NCBI RefSeq assembly: GCF_002204745.1
Contig: NZ_NIRR01000034.1
Coordinates: 1 to 41,566 of the forward strand
Source of the DNA: Hymenobacter amundsenii
Lineage (GTDB): Bacteria > Bacteroidota > Bacteroidia > Cytophagales > Hymenobacteraceae
Direction: 5' to 3'
Length of the DNA: 41,566 nucleotides
This document shows, piece after piece, positions 32,375 to 40,491 of the stretch; within the stretch, counting starts at the first letter, position 1, and each line of letters begins with the position of its first letter. Below the pieces are notes generated by a model, which saw only the letters and a list, made by a program, of their open reading frames with translations, ran no database searches and was not told where the DNA came from. The position numbers and the translations under genes are program-made.

Positions 32375-33400
32375 TCAGCGCGTCCCGCAGCCGGGGCCGT
32401 GGAACAGAATTTGGTCGGCAGTTTTTTCGTAGCGGGCGCCCAGCGTTTTGCAGAGTACATCCAGCTTGGCATACAGGGAGGTTTCGCGCAGACTGAGCGT
32501 TACGGTGCAGCCCGCCACGGCAGCGGCCTCGTAGCCGATGCGCACCCCGTAGGCCTTTTCCAGGGCCGCCAGCACTTCGGCCACCGGCCGGTCGTCGAAC
32601 TCGAACGACTGGGCCGCCACCTGCATGGGTTCGGCCACCAGCTCGCGGGCCAGCACCTGCTGCTCAGGCCGATATACAGCCTGCTGGTTGGGCAATACTA
32701 CCATGGTTTGCGGCGCGGGGGTAGCCGCCGGGTCCACCACGCGGGCCTGCACCAGCACCCGGCCCGTCCGCACCTTCACTACCACCGGGCCACCATGCGC
32801 GGGCGCGCGCACCAGAAAACTGGTGCCCAGCACCGTGGTTACCACGCGCGGCGTGTACACCCGAAATGGGTGCGCTTTGTCGGGCGCGACGGAGAAGAAG
32901 GCTTGCCCGCGCAGGTACACGGTGCGGTTCGCGCGGGCGAACCGGCGCGGATATTTCAGCTCCCCGCCCGGGGCCACGTCTACGCGGCTACCATCTGGCA
33001 GCCGCACGGTATAAGGCGCGGCCGTTGTATTGGCGTAGGTTTGCCAGCCCGAAGCCGAACGAGGCATTGGCGAAGCAGTGCCCCCTGGTGCAACGGGCCA
33101 GTAATGCCAGCCCAGCCCCAACCCGAGGGCCACTGCCGCCGCCGCCGCCCAGTGCCCCGCCCCGCCCGCATACCAGGGCCTCCCGGCCGGCGGACTCAGG
33201 TCTTCGGCATACAGCGTACGGTCGGCAATGCGTTGCCAGAGTCCGGCTTGCATTGCCTCCTGTTCGGAAGGTGTCAAGTCGAGTGGGGGCCGGTCGTGGC
33301 CCAGCAAGTCGTACCATTGTTCCAGGAGCCGACCTTCCGCGGGCGTGCATTCGCCCCGCTGGTAGCGCGTCAACAGATTATGAAACTCAGTCTGGTTCAT
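32375..33400 (-). CDS. FecR-family anti-sigma regulator
   Basis: Inner-membrane regulator of 341 residues. The N-terminal cytoplasmic part (FHNLLTRYQRGECTPAEGRLLEQWYD) should bind the sigma factor. One membrane segment follows (about 81-103, AGHWAAAAAVALGLGLGWHY). The periplasmic FecR domain spans about 125-225 (YTVRLPDGSRVDVAPGGELKYP, VYLRGQAFFSVAPDKAHPFRVYT, VVTTVLGTSFLV). The C-terminal DUF4974/STN-like domain (FEFDDRPVAEVLAALEKAYG to KLDVLCKTLGARYEK) can pair with the STN of SusC. It lies between the sigma and susC genes on the same strand. By family it both holds back and activates its sigma factor, depending on the signal from SusC. Confidence 0.93.
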   Translation of the reverse strand: MNQTEFHNLLTRYQRGECTPAEGRLLEQWYDLLGHDRPPLDLTPSEQEAMQAGLWQRIADRTLYAEDLSPPAGRPWYAGGAGHWAAAAAVALGLGLGWHYWPVAPGGTASPMPRSASGWQTYANTTAAPYTVRLPDGSRVDVAPGGELKYPRRFARANRTVYLRGQAFFSVAPDKAHPFRVYTPRVVTTVLGTSFLVRAPAHGGPVVVKVRTGRVLVQARVVDPAATPAPQTMVVLPNQQAVYRPEQQVLARELVAEPMQVAAQSFEFDDRPVAEVLAALEKAYGVRIGYEAAAVAGCTVTLSLRETSLYAKLDVLCKTLGARYEKTADQILFHGPGCGTR

Positions 33401-33668
33401 GGCCGGGGCCCCGGAAAGGAAAGTGGGCTAAACCTATAGTCGAACGAGTGGGCCGTAACCCTAGCCCCGGGTGAAAAAAAATCACAAAAAAACCTGATTC
33501 CCCGCCGGGCATCAGGCAACGCCCTTCCCTGAATTTGCGCGTTAATGGCCGGAGCGCGAAGCTGGATCTTCGCGTATAGCCGCTGACTATCAGCCGGTTT
33601 TGTTCTACGATATGCGAAGCTGGAGCTTCGCGCTACAGCCTAAGAGCGGGCCTCAAGTGCAGGATTCA
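33401..33668. other. 268-bp gap between the sigma and FecR genes with two near-identical hairpins
   Basis: Hairpin one is CGCGAAG (33555-33561) with CTTCGCG (33568-33574). Hairpin two is GCGAAGCT (33614-33621) with AGCTTCGC (33624-33631). Both have the same GCGAAGCTGGA(T/G)CTTCGCG core, so they are a direct repeat of one small palindrome about 59 nt apart. There is no U tract after either on the minus strand. They may tune read-through from the sigma gene into fecR. Confidence 0.65.
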
Positions 33669-34283
33669 TCAACCAGTCAGCCACAGCAACAGTCCGGTTA
33701 CCAGAAAATCGCGCAGGCTGAGGCGCAATGCCTTGAGGGCACGGGTGAGGTGGTATTCCACCGTTTTGCGCGAAACGTTCAGTTGGGCCGCAATTTCGGG
33801 CACCGTCTGATGCTCCAGGCGGCTCAGGCGGAACACTTCCCGGGTATGTTCGGGCAACTGCCGCAAGCTGCGCAGCAAGGCCAGGGCCAGGTCGTCGGCC
33901 GCCACGGCTTCCTCCGTATTGTAGTCCTGGTGGGCGGCATGATGACGGGCATGGGTCAGGTAGTTTTCCTCAGGCTGGCGGGCCCTGAACACATCGAGCA
34001 CGCGGTAGCGCACCGCGGTCTGCAGGTAGGCCGGCAGGTGTTCGATAACCGGGCCGTGGCGTTTCTGCCAAAGCACCACGAAAATGTCCTGGACTACTTC
34101 CTCGGCTCCTTCGCGGGAACCCAGCTTCCGGTAGGCGGCCGCGTACAGCTCCTGCCAGTACCGGTCGTAGAGCTCGGCGAAGGCCAGTGCGTCATCGGCG
34201 CGCAGCCGCTCCAATAGGACTGCATCGGGCCGGGCAGCATAAAGCTGGTGCTGGGCGGCGGACGGGGAACTGGGACGGGACAT
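33669..34283 (-). CDS. ECF RNA polymerase sigma factor (FecI-like)
   Basis: Extracytoplasmic-function sigma factor of 204 residues. Region 2 is visible as LLERLRADDALAFAELYDRYWQELYAAAYRKLGSREGAEEVVQDIFVVLWQ, and region 4 as LPEHTREVFRLSRLEHQTVPEIAAQLNVSRKTVEYHLTRALKAL, a helix-turn-helix for the -35 element. The tail LRDFLVTGLLLWLTG is hydrophobic, as often in this Bacteroidota group. The ATG at 34281-34283 (MSRPSSPSAAQ) is preferred over a TTG 16 codons earlier. It is followed on the same strand by FecR and an STN-domain SusC, the standard order of a sigma/anti-sigma-controlled glycan locus. It probably directs transcription of susCD and perhaps the hydrolases. Confidence 0.92.
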   Translation of the reverse strand: MSRPSSPSAAQHQLYAARPDAVLLERLRADDALAFAELYDRYWQELYAAAYRKLGSREGAEEVVQDIFVVLWQKRHGPVIEHLPAYLQTAVRYRVLDVFRARQPEENYLTHARHHAAHQDYNTEEAVAADDLALALLRSLRQLPEHTREVFRLSRLEHQTVPEIAAQLNVSRKTVEYHLTRALKALRLSLRDFLVTGLLLWLTG

Positions 34284-34489
34284 AGAACGCGGCGAAACGG
34301 CTGACTTATGCTTCTGGCTTGCCACCTGCAATACCGACCAGCCGCTGAAAAGTTAGCGCCAACGGGGCTGGGCATTACTACTGTCCGCCGGGGGCGGGAA
34401 TAGCTGTTTCCTTAAACGGAGAATTTGGGAAGGATGCCTATTTTTAGCTGATTTCGACTTCCCCCTCGCGTGAAGGGCCGGAGTCATTC

Positions 34490-34867
34490 GTGCTATCTGT
34501 TCGCTTTCCCGTGCCCGATTCCACTCCCCGTAAGCTCCTGTTCGTCTGCAGTCAGAACCGCTGGCGTAGCCTCACGGCCGAGCGCCTGTTTGATAACCAC
34601 CCGCGCTACCAGGTCCGCTCGGCTGGCACCGAACCCGGCGCCCGGGTGCGCGTAACGGCCGGCCACCTGGGCTGGGCCGAGGTGGTGTTCGTAATGGAGC
34701 GTCGGCACGCCGATATACTGCGCCAGAAGTTTGGGGAGGAGCTGGCCGGCAAACGCATCATCAACCTGCGCATTCCCGATAAATTTCAGTTCATGGATCA
34801 TATCCTGCAAGACCTGTTGCGGGAACGGCTGCGGGAGCAGTTGGGCGAGGACGTGGACGCGCTGTAA
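34490..34867 (+). CDS. low-molecular-weight tyrosine-phosphatase-like protein
   Basis: Small cytosolic protein of 125 residues with the LMW-PTP P-loop LLFVCSQNRWRSLTAERLF, in which Cys 20 and Arg 26 form the CX5R motif followed by Ser. The rest (YQVRSAGTEPGARVRVTAGHLGWAEVVFVMERRHADILRQKF) follows the LMW-PTP fold. The usual C-terminal DPY general-acid loop is not evident; RIPDKFQFMD stands in its place, so catalysis may be altered. Members of this compact group are often annotated as protein tyrosine phosphatase family without a known substrate. No ATG is present near the start: GTG at 34490 or GTG at 34511 must serve, and I cannot decide between them. Confidence 0.82.
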   Translation: MLSVRFPVPDSTPRKLLFVCSQNRWRSLTAERLFDNHPRYQVRSAGTEPGARVRVTAGHLGWAEVVFVMERRHADILRQKFGEELAGKRIINLRIPDKFQFMDHILQDLLRERLREQLGEDVDAL

Positions 34868-34896
34868 CCCCCGGCCCAGCCGGCCGTTTAGGCGCT

Positions 34897-35841
34897 ATGC
34901 CCTACTTTGTGTTTTTCGCGCTGCTAGCCTTGGTGGCTTTCTTTTTCTACCGCTACCTCACCCAGGATTCCCGCCTTAGAGCGGCGGCACTGGCCCAGGA
35001 TTTCCCGGCCGCTTGGCGACAGGTGCTCAGCGAACGGGTGGCCTTCTACCTCTCGCTCTCCGACTTGGATAAAACCCGCTTCGAGCAGCGGGTACAGCTA
35101 TTTCTGGCCCAAACCCGCGTAACGGGTGTTCAGACGGAGCTCGACGATGCCACCCGGCTGCTGGTGGCGGCCTCGGCCGTTATTCCGGTGTTTGGCTTCC
35201 CGGACTGGGAGTACAGCAACCTGAGCGAGGTGCTGGTGGTGCCCGATGCCTGGACCCAGCAGCGTGACCCCAACAAGGAATACGTGGGCCTCGAAGGCAC
35301 GCTGCTCGGTAGCGTGCAGGGCTTCCAGACCTCCCACTACATGCGCCTTTCTAAAAGCTCGTTGGAGCGCGGCTTCCAGGATGCGCTGGACAAGCAGAAC
35401 GTGGGCATCCACGAATTTGCCCACCTGCTCGATGAGGCCGACGGCGTAATTGACGGGGTGCCCGGTTTGGCATTGCCCGCCGCACTACGCCCCGAGTGGG
35501 AAGCCGTGATGGCTCGGGAAATTGCGGCCATCCGGGCCGGCAATTCCGAAATCAACGATTACGCGGGCACCAACGAGGCCGAGTTCTTTGCTGTGGTTAC
35601 GGAGTATTTCTTCGAGAAGCCCGAAAAGCTTCAGCAACACCACCCCGAGCTGTATGGGCTGCTGCTACTGGCCTTCCGCCAGAACCCTAAGAGCCGGTTC
35701 CTGGGCCTGGCCACTGACCCGCGCGAGTGGCTCAAAACCATCCGCAGCCGCCGCAAATTCGGCCGCAACTCACCCTGCCCCTGCGGCAGCGGCAAAAAGT
35801 ACAAGGATTGTCATTTGCTGCAGGAAGAAGCGGCGGCGTAG
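34897..35841 (+). CDS. MtfA-like zinc peptidase with C-terminal SEC-C zinc motif
   Basis: Protein of 314 residues. A hydrophobic N-terminal segment (FVFFALLALVAFFFYRYLT) anchors it to the membrane. The MtfA/M90 domain has the zinc motif HEFAH (172-176) within VGIHEFAHLLDEADG and the downstream EAEFFAVVTEYFFEKPEKL that supplies the further ligand glutamate. In E. coli MtfA is a soluble peptidase that also binds the Mlc repressor to relieve control of the glucose PTS. The last 29 residues add a SEC-C motif, GRNSPCPCGSGKKYKDCH (Cys 294, 296, 305 and His 306), the zinc module found at the end of SecA and in unrelated proteins. The combination with a membrane anchor differs from the plain enterobacterial form. 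It starts 29 bp after the phosphatase-like gene. Confidence 0.9.
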   Translation: MPYFVFFALLALVAFFFYRYLTQDSRLRAAALAQDFPAAWRQVLSERVAFYLSLSDLDKTRFEQRVQLFLAQTRVTGVQTELDDATRLLVAASAVIPVFGFPDWEYSNLSEVLVVPDAWTQQRDPNKEYVGLEGTLLGSVQGFQTSHYMRLSKSSLERGFQDALDKQNVGIHEFAHLLDEADGVIDGVPGLALPAALRPEWEAVMAREIAAIRAGNSEINDYAGTNEAEFFAVVTEYFFEKPEKLQQHHPELYGLLLLAFRQNPKSRFLGLATDPREWLKTIRSRRKFGRNSPCPCGSGKKYKDCHLLQEEAAA

Positions 35842-35915
35842 CCAGTGACTGTATACTGGACCGGGCTATTGATGGGTATTGCCGTATTTTAGCAACTCAT
35901 TGACCCCGCCCCTTC

Positions 35916-37760
35916 ATGCATAAATCCCTCCTCCCCGTCCTCACCGCCGCTGCCCTGCTTACGGCCTGCGTGCCTACTGCCAAGGCTCCGGTAACCGCCG
36001 CACCGCCCGCCGCCCAACCCGCTCCGGCCGCGCCCAGTTGGCCCCAGCAAGCCGAGGCCTTTCTCACCGACTATTCGGCCCAGTACCAGCGCCTCTACAC
36101 CGCCTCGGCCGAAGCGGAGTGGCGCTCCAACACCCACATTGTGGCCGGCGACACGGCCAATTCGGGGGCCACTGCCCGGGCCAATGAGCGCATGGCGGCT
36201 TTCACCGGCTCCATGGCCAACATTGCCCGCCTACGAGAACTGCTGGCCCACAAGGCCGAGCTGCCCGAGATTCAGGTCAAGCAGCTCGAAACGGCCCTCT
36301 ACAACGCGGCCAACTCACCCCAGACCATTGCCGACGTAGTGTCAGCCCGCATCAAGGCCGAAACCCAGCAGACCGAAAAGCTCTATGGCTTCGATTATAA
36401 GTACCAGGGCAAATCGGTGACCACCAACGACCTCGATGAGCTGCTGCGTAAGGAGAAGAACCCGGCCAAGCGCGAGCAGATCTGGGCGGCCAGCAAGGAA
36501 ATCGGCCCCACCCTCAAGCCCGGCCTGCTGAAGCTGCGCGACTTGCGCAACCAGACCGTGCAGGCCCTGGGCTACCCCGACTACTTCACTTACCAGGCCT
36601 CCGACTACGGCCTGAGCCGGCAGGAGATGATGACGCTGGTGCGCAAGCTCAACACCGAGCTGCGCCCCCTCTACCGCGAGCTGCACACCTACGCCCGCTA
36701 CGAGCTGGCTAAGCAGTACGGCGTGAAGCAGGTGCCCGACTACTTGCCCGCCTCCTGGCTGCCCAACCGTTGGGGCCAGGACTGGAGCGCGATGGTGGAC
36801 GTAAAAGGCCTCGACCTCGACCCCGTGCTGGCCAAAAAAGGGGCCGAGTGGCAGGTGCAGCAGGCCGAGCGCTTCTACCAGAGCCTGGGCTTCCCGGCTT
36901 TGCCGCCTTCGTTTTACACCAAATCCAGCCTGTACCCATTGCCCAAGGGGGCTGATTACAAGAAGAACAACCACGCCTCGGCCTGGCACCTCGACCTAGA
37001 CCACGACGTGCGGAGCCTGATGAGCGTGGAGCCCAACACCGAGTGGTATGAAACCACCCACCACGAGCTGGGCCACATCTATTACTACCTCACCTACACC
37101 AACCCCGAGGTGCCGGTGCTGCTGCGGGGCGGGGCTAACCGCGCCTACCACGAAGCTATGGGCTCGCTCATGGGCCTGGCCGCCCGCCAAAAGCCCTTCC
37201 TGGCCGGCTTGGGCCTGATTGACCCGAAAGTAAAGACCGACGAAATGCAGTCGTTGCTGAAGGAGGCACTGGGTTCGGTGGTATTCATCCCGTTTGCCTC
37301 GGGCGTGATGAGCGAGTGGGAAAACAGCTTCTATGCCGACAACCTCGCCCCCGACCAGCTCAATGCCCGCTGGTGGGAGCTGGCCAAGCAGTACCAGGGC
37401 ATCGTGCCCGCTGCCCCGCGCGGGGAGCAGTTCCTCGACCCGGCCACCAAAACCCACATCAACGACGACCCGGCCCAGTACTACGACTATGCGCTGAGCT
37501 ACATTATCCTGTTCCAACTCCACGACCACATCGCCAAAAACATCCTCAAGCAGGACCCACACGCTACCAACTATTACGGCAACAAGGAAGTCGGCGCGTT
37601 CCTGGCCGACATCATGCGGCCCGGGGCCAGCAAGGACTGGCGTACGGTGCTCAAGGATAAAACCGGCGAAGACCTCTCGGCCCGCGCCATGGTGGAGTAC
37701 TTCCAGCCCCTGATGGCCTACCTGAAGGAGAAGAACAAGGGCCGTAAGTACACGATGTAA
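35916..37760 (+). CDS. M2-family peptidyl-dipeptidase (ACE-like), lipoprotein
   Basis: Zinc metallopeptidase of 614 residues related to angiotensin-converting enzyme; it removes dipeptides from C-termini. The N-terminus is a lipoprotein signal with lipobox LLTACVPT. The zinc motif is HELGH (383-387) in THHELGHIYYYLTY, and the third ligand is the glutamate in NRAYHEAMGSLMGL, equivalent to the HEAIG motif of ACE. The C-terminal QDPHATNYYGNKEVGAFLADIM, with substrate-binding and C-terminal helices, is also typical. Length is that of one ACE domain plus a leader. It is expected at the cell envelope, acting in peptide breakdown. It lies between the MtfA-like gene and an esterase gene, with no evident operon partner. 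Confidence 0.94.
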   Translation: MHKSLLPVLTAAALLTACVPTAKAPVTAAPPAAQPAPAAPSWPQQAEAFLTDYSAQYQRLYTASAEAEWRSNTHIVAGDTANSGATARANERMAAFTGSMANIARLRELLAHKAELPEIQVKQLETALYNAANSPQTIADVVSARIKAETQQTEKLYGFDYKYQGKSVTTNDLDELLRKEKNPAKREQIWAASKEIGPTLKPGLLKLRDLRNQTVQALGYPDYFTYQASDYGLSRQEMMTLVRKLNTELRPLYRELHTYARYELAKQYGVKQVPDYLPASWLPNRWGQDWSAMVDVKGLDLDPVLAKKGAEWQVQQAERFYQSLGFPALPPSFYTKSSLYPLPKGADYKKNNHASAWHLDLDHDVRSLMSVEPNTEWYETTHHELGHIYYYLTYTNPEVPVLLRGGANRAYHEAMGSLMGLAARQKPFLAGLGLIDPKVKTDEMQSLLKEALGSVVFIPFASGVMSEWENSFYADNLAPDQLNARWWELAKQYQGIVPAAPRGEQFLDPATKTHINDDPAQYYDYALSYIILFQLHDHIAKNILKQDPHATNYYGNKEVGAFLADIMRPGASKDWRTVLKDKTGEDLSARAMVEYFQPLMAYLKEKNKGRKYTM

Positions 37761-37816
37761 ACCCAATTGCCCAGATGCGCCGGGCTTTTTGCCTTGCCTG
37801 ATTGCCCACTCCTGCC

Positions 37817-38683
37817 ATGACGACCCTGCCCTCAACTTTCCGCGCAGCCTTGCTGCTGGTGTTGCTGATTCTGCTGCTGGGTCCGCCGCGCGGCGCGGTG
37901 GCCCAGCAAACTGCCGCCACCGCCACGCCCCTCACCATCGGCCAGACTTTTACGCTGGTGTCGCGGGTGCTGGGCGAAACCCGGCGCATCAATGTATATA
38001 TACCCCCGGGTTTCCCGGATTCGGCCAATATGGCCTTGCCCGTGCTGTACATGCCCGACGGGGGCATGGCCGAGGATTTCCTGCACGTGGCCGGGCTGGT
38101 GCAGGTATCGGTAGGCAACGGCACCATGCGGCCCTTCCTGCTGGTGGGCATCGAGAACACGGAGCGCCGCCGCGACCTGACTGGCCCCACCACCGACCCC
38201 GAGGACCGCAAAATAGCGCCCCGGGTTGGTGGTTCGGCCGCCTTTCGCCGGTTTTTGCGCCAGGAACTGATGCCCGAAATCAGTCGGCGCTACCGCGTAA
38301 CGGGCGAAAAGGCCATTATTGGCGAGTCGCTGGCCGGGTTGTTCGTGTTGGAAACTTTGTTCCTGGAGCCCGACCTGTTTGATACTTACCTCGCCTTCGA
38401 CCCCAGTTTGTGGTGGAACAAGGAGCACCTGCTTGGCCAGGTGCCCGCGTTTCTGCGCAGCTATCAAGGTCCACCTAAGCACCTGTTCGTGGCTGCCAGC
38501 AGTCAGCCCGATATTGCCCGCGAAACCCGGCGGCTGGACACCTTATTTCAGCAAGCGGCCAACCAGCGGCTGGTGGCTTCCTTCGTTGCGTTGCCCCAGG
38601 AAACCCACGGTACCATTTACCACCCAGCCGCGCTGCTGGCTATCCGGGCCGCACTGGCCCCAGAACCAATCAGGAAAAAATAA
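37817..38683 (+). CDS. exported alpha/beta-hydrolase of the Fes/YbbA-like esterase group
   Basis: Exported hydrolase of 288 residues with a signal peptide (AALLLVLLILLLGPPRGAVA). It matches the putative esterase family that includes enterochelin esterase and IroE: INVYIPPGFPDSANMALPVLYMPDGG at the N-terminus, FLLVGIENTERRRDLTGP, and the nucleophile elbow AIIGESLAGLFVLETLF with catalytic serine in GESLAG. The likely histidine is in ETHGTIYHPA near the C-terminus. Substrate may be a siderophore, an acylated sugar or a small ester; nothing nearby decides it. The ATG at 37817 is chosen over a TTG five codons earlier. The gene is followed by a strong hairpin terminator. Confidence 0.88.
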   Translation: MTTLPSTFRAALLLVLLILLLGPPRGAVAQQTAATATPLTIGQTFTLVSRVLGETRRINVYIPPGFPDSANMALPVLYMPDGGMAEDFLHVAGLVQVSVGNGTMRPFLLVGIENTERRRDLTGPTTDPEDRKIAPRVGGSAAFRRFLRQELMPEISRRYRVTGEKAIIGESLAGLFVLETLFLEPDLFDTYLAFDPSLWWNKEHLLGQVPAFLRSYQGPPKHLFVAASSQPDIARETRRLDTLFQQAANQRLVASFVALPQETHGTIYHPAALLAIRAALAPEPIRKK

Positions 38684-38756
38684 CAGCAACTGTGCCTACG
38701 CTCGGGTAGCCTGCAATCATCGAAAGCTCAGAGCCAAAATGCATACGCCATTAAAG

Positions 38757-38797
38757 AAAAGAAGCGTCGGCCCAACTACTGGGCCGACGCTTCTTTT
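38757..38797. terminator. bidirectional terminator between the esterase and GAF genes
   Basis: Perfect 17-bp stem AAAAGAAGCGTCGGCCC (38757-38773) with GGGCCGACGCTTCTTTT (38781-38797) around a 7-nt loop. A and T tracts lie at the stem ends, serving the convergent esterase and GAF genes. Confidence 0.9.
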
Positions 38798-38822
38798 AGA
38801 ACTGGCTGGTGGCCAATCCGGC

Positions 38823-39542
38823 CTAAGCTCCTGCGGGTACTTCGCGCATCCGCCGGTCCAGTACTTTGGCTACGCCGGCCAGGCGGCGCATTATCAGATC
38901 CTGAACTTCGGTGTCGTCGAGGTTGAGGCCATCGTTGCGGGTGGCGAGGTAACGGGTGAGGGCAGCGTTGTCGTCGAGGGTGGCGGCGAGTTCCTGCTGG
39001 GCCGCATCCCAGTCGTGGGGACGGCGGGCATTCAGGTACTGAAAGCGCAGTTCAATGGTCCGGCTAACGAGGTCGGCCAGTTGGGTGAGCACAATTTCCT
39101 CATCGGCCGACAGCGTGCGGTACTCACGCCCGATAACGGCCATCATCCCGACGCGGGCCCCGTCGGGCATGCGCAGAGCCGAGCCAGCGTAGAAGTTCAG
39201 GCCCAGCGCCTGGGCCACGTCGGGCTTGATCAGGGCGCAGCTTTCGGCCTTGTAGTCGGAGGTGATAACGGACGCATCCGGCAGAATGGCCGCCGAGCAC
39301 ATACTCTCCGTACGGGGAAGAACCGATACTCCTTCTACTCCCACCACAGCTTTGAAGTGGACCTGGTCTTCATCGACAAAAGAAATAAGGCCGATGGGCG
39401 TGCTAAATAACTGCGCCGCCCAGCCCACATAGTCGTCAAAGATTTTTTCGGGCGCAGTGCCAGCAATCTGGTACAAGTGCAATGTGCGCAACCGGGCAGC
39501 TTCATCAGCCGGAATCAGGTTAGCCGGAAAGGAAATACTCAT
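38823..39542 (-). CDS. GAF-domain protein
   Basis: Cytosolic protein of 239 residues. The GAF domain spans about 30-165: TAPEKIFDDYVGWAAQLFSTPIGLISFVDEDQVHFKAVVG, RTESMCSAAI, NFYAGSALRMPDGARVGMMAVIG and DEEIVLTQLADLVSRTIELRFQ. This arrangement is of the type seen in GAF proteins that bind small ligands or sense redox through a cysteine (SMCSAA). The C-terminal 70 residues are helical with no enzymatic domain, so it may act through a partner. It starts 9 bp after the pirin-like gene on the same strand, which suggests a two-gene operon and perhaps shared redox or quinone sensing. Confidence 0.88.
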   Translation of the reverse strand: MSISFPANLIPADEAARLRTLHLYQIAGTAPEKIFDDYVGWAAQLFSTPIGLISFVDEDQVHFKAVVGVEGVSVLPRTESMCSAAILPDASVITSDYKAESCALIKPDVAQALGLNFYAGSALRMPDGARVGMMAVIGREYRTLSADEEIVLTQLADLVSRTIELRFQYLNARRPHDWDAAQQELAATLDDNAALTRYLATRNDGLNLDDTEVQDLIMRRLAGVAKVLDRRMREVPAGA

Positions 39543-39551
39543 TCAGAGAGG

Positions 39552-40271
39552 TTAGTAATTAGCTTCGGCTGACGGCAGGTCGATCAGAACAAACCGAGCA
39601 TCCTGCGTGGCCTGAATTTCAAGCACATGCTCGTTGGTAGAACGAAGCTGGTCGTTGGGTCCCATATCGAGGCCGTTGACGAAAACCTGGCCTTCCATCA
39701 CGTAGATGAAAGTACAGCGGATGGGAAAAGTCTTAAACCGAACGGTTTCCTCGTTGTCAAGATTACACCAGTAAATGGTGCTGTTGGAATTGATGAAGAG
39801 CAGGTCTTCGAGCACTTTCTGGCCCGAGGCCACTGGCACCAGCTGGTTGCTGGTCCCAAACAGGTCCACATCCTTCTGCTCGTAGCTGGGGGCCAGGGCT
39901 GCCTGGCCGGGCATCAGCCAGATCTGGTAGATGTGGGTGGGGGTGTCGGTGGCGTTCATTTCGGCGTGGGCTATACCGGTGCCGGCCGTTAGGCGCTGGG
40001 CATCGCCCTTCGTTACGGTGCCGTGGTTGCCCATCGTGTCTTCGTGCACCAGCTCGCCGGCCAGCACCAGCGTCACGATTTCCATTTCCGAGCGCGGCTG
40101 TTGGGGGTAACCACCCTTGCCCTGCACAGTTGCGTCGTTGAATGCCCGCAGAGGACCGAAATTGGTGTTATCGGGCTCGTTGTAATCAGCGAAGCTGAAC
40201 AGATAGTAAGAACTCAGCCAGTTGGTGGGCGTGGCATGGTAACGGTCGGTGGAGGGAATCAGCTTCATCAT
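39552..40271 (-). CDS. pirin-family cupin with two metal ligands replaced
   Basis: Bicupin of 239 residues in the pirin family. The N-terminal cupin reads NFGPLRAFNDATVQGKGGYPQQPRSEMEIVTLVLAGELVHEDTMGNHG, then GDAQRLTAGTGIAHAEMNAT. Canonical pirins have HPHRGFE at the first metal site. Here the same place is QPRSEME, so both histidines of HxH are lost, while His 102 and Glu 104 of the second half (GIAHAEM) remain. A quercetinase-like iron site is therefore doubtful. The C-terminal cupin (IRCTFIYVMEGQVFVNGL) is the usual shorter half. The start is either of two adjacent ATGs. It is the first gene of a pair with the GAF protein. Confidence 0.87.
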   Translation of the reverse strand: MMKLIPSTDRYHATPTNWLSSYYLFSFADYNEPDNTNFGPLRAFNDATVQGKGGYPQQPRSEMEIVTLVLAGELVHEDTMGNHGTVTKGDAQRLTAGTGIAHAEMNATDTPTHIYQIWLMPGQAALAPSYEQKDVDLFGTSNQLVPVASGQKVLEDLLFINSNSTIYWCNLDNEETVRFKTFPIRCTFIYVMEGQVFVNGLDMGPNDQLRSTNEHVLEIQATQDARFVLIDLPSAEANY

Positions 40272-40491
40272 AGGGGAAAGTCGAAGAGAGGTGATGACTA
40301 CCCGGATTTACGCAGCCCAGCCCCGGAAGTTAGGATCGGGCCCGGCAAGCGCCGGCCCCGCTGCCAGCAGAGGCAACAGGGCCGGGATACTTGAATGTGG
40401 CCCGGACTTGAATGCGGAGCCCGTCAAAATCAACGTTAAGCCAGCAGCAACCAGTTTCGAGAACTATTAGGCGAAAGCCCGTGCCCCATTT

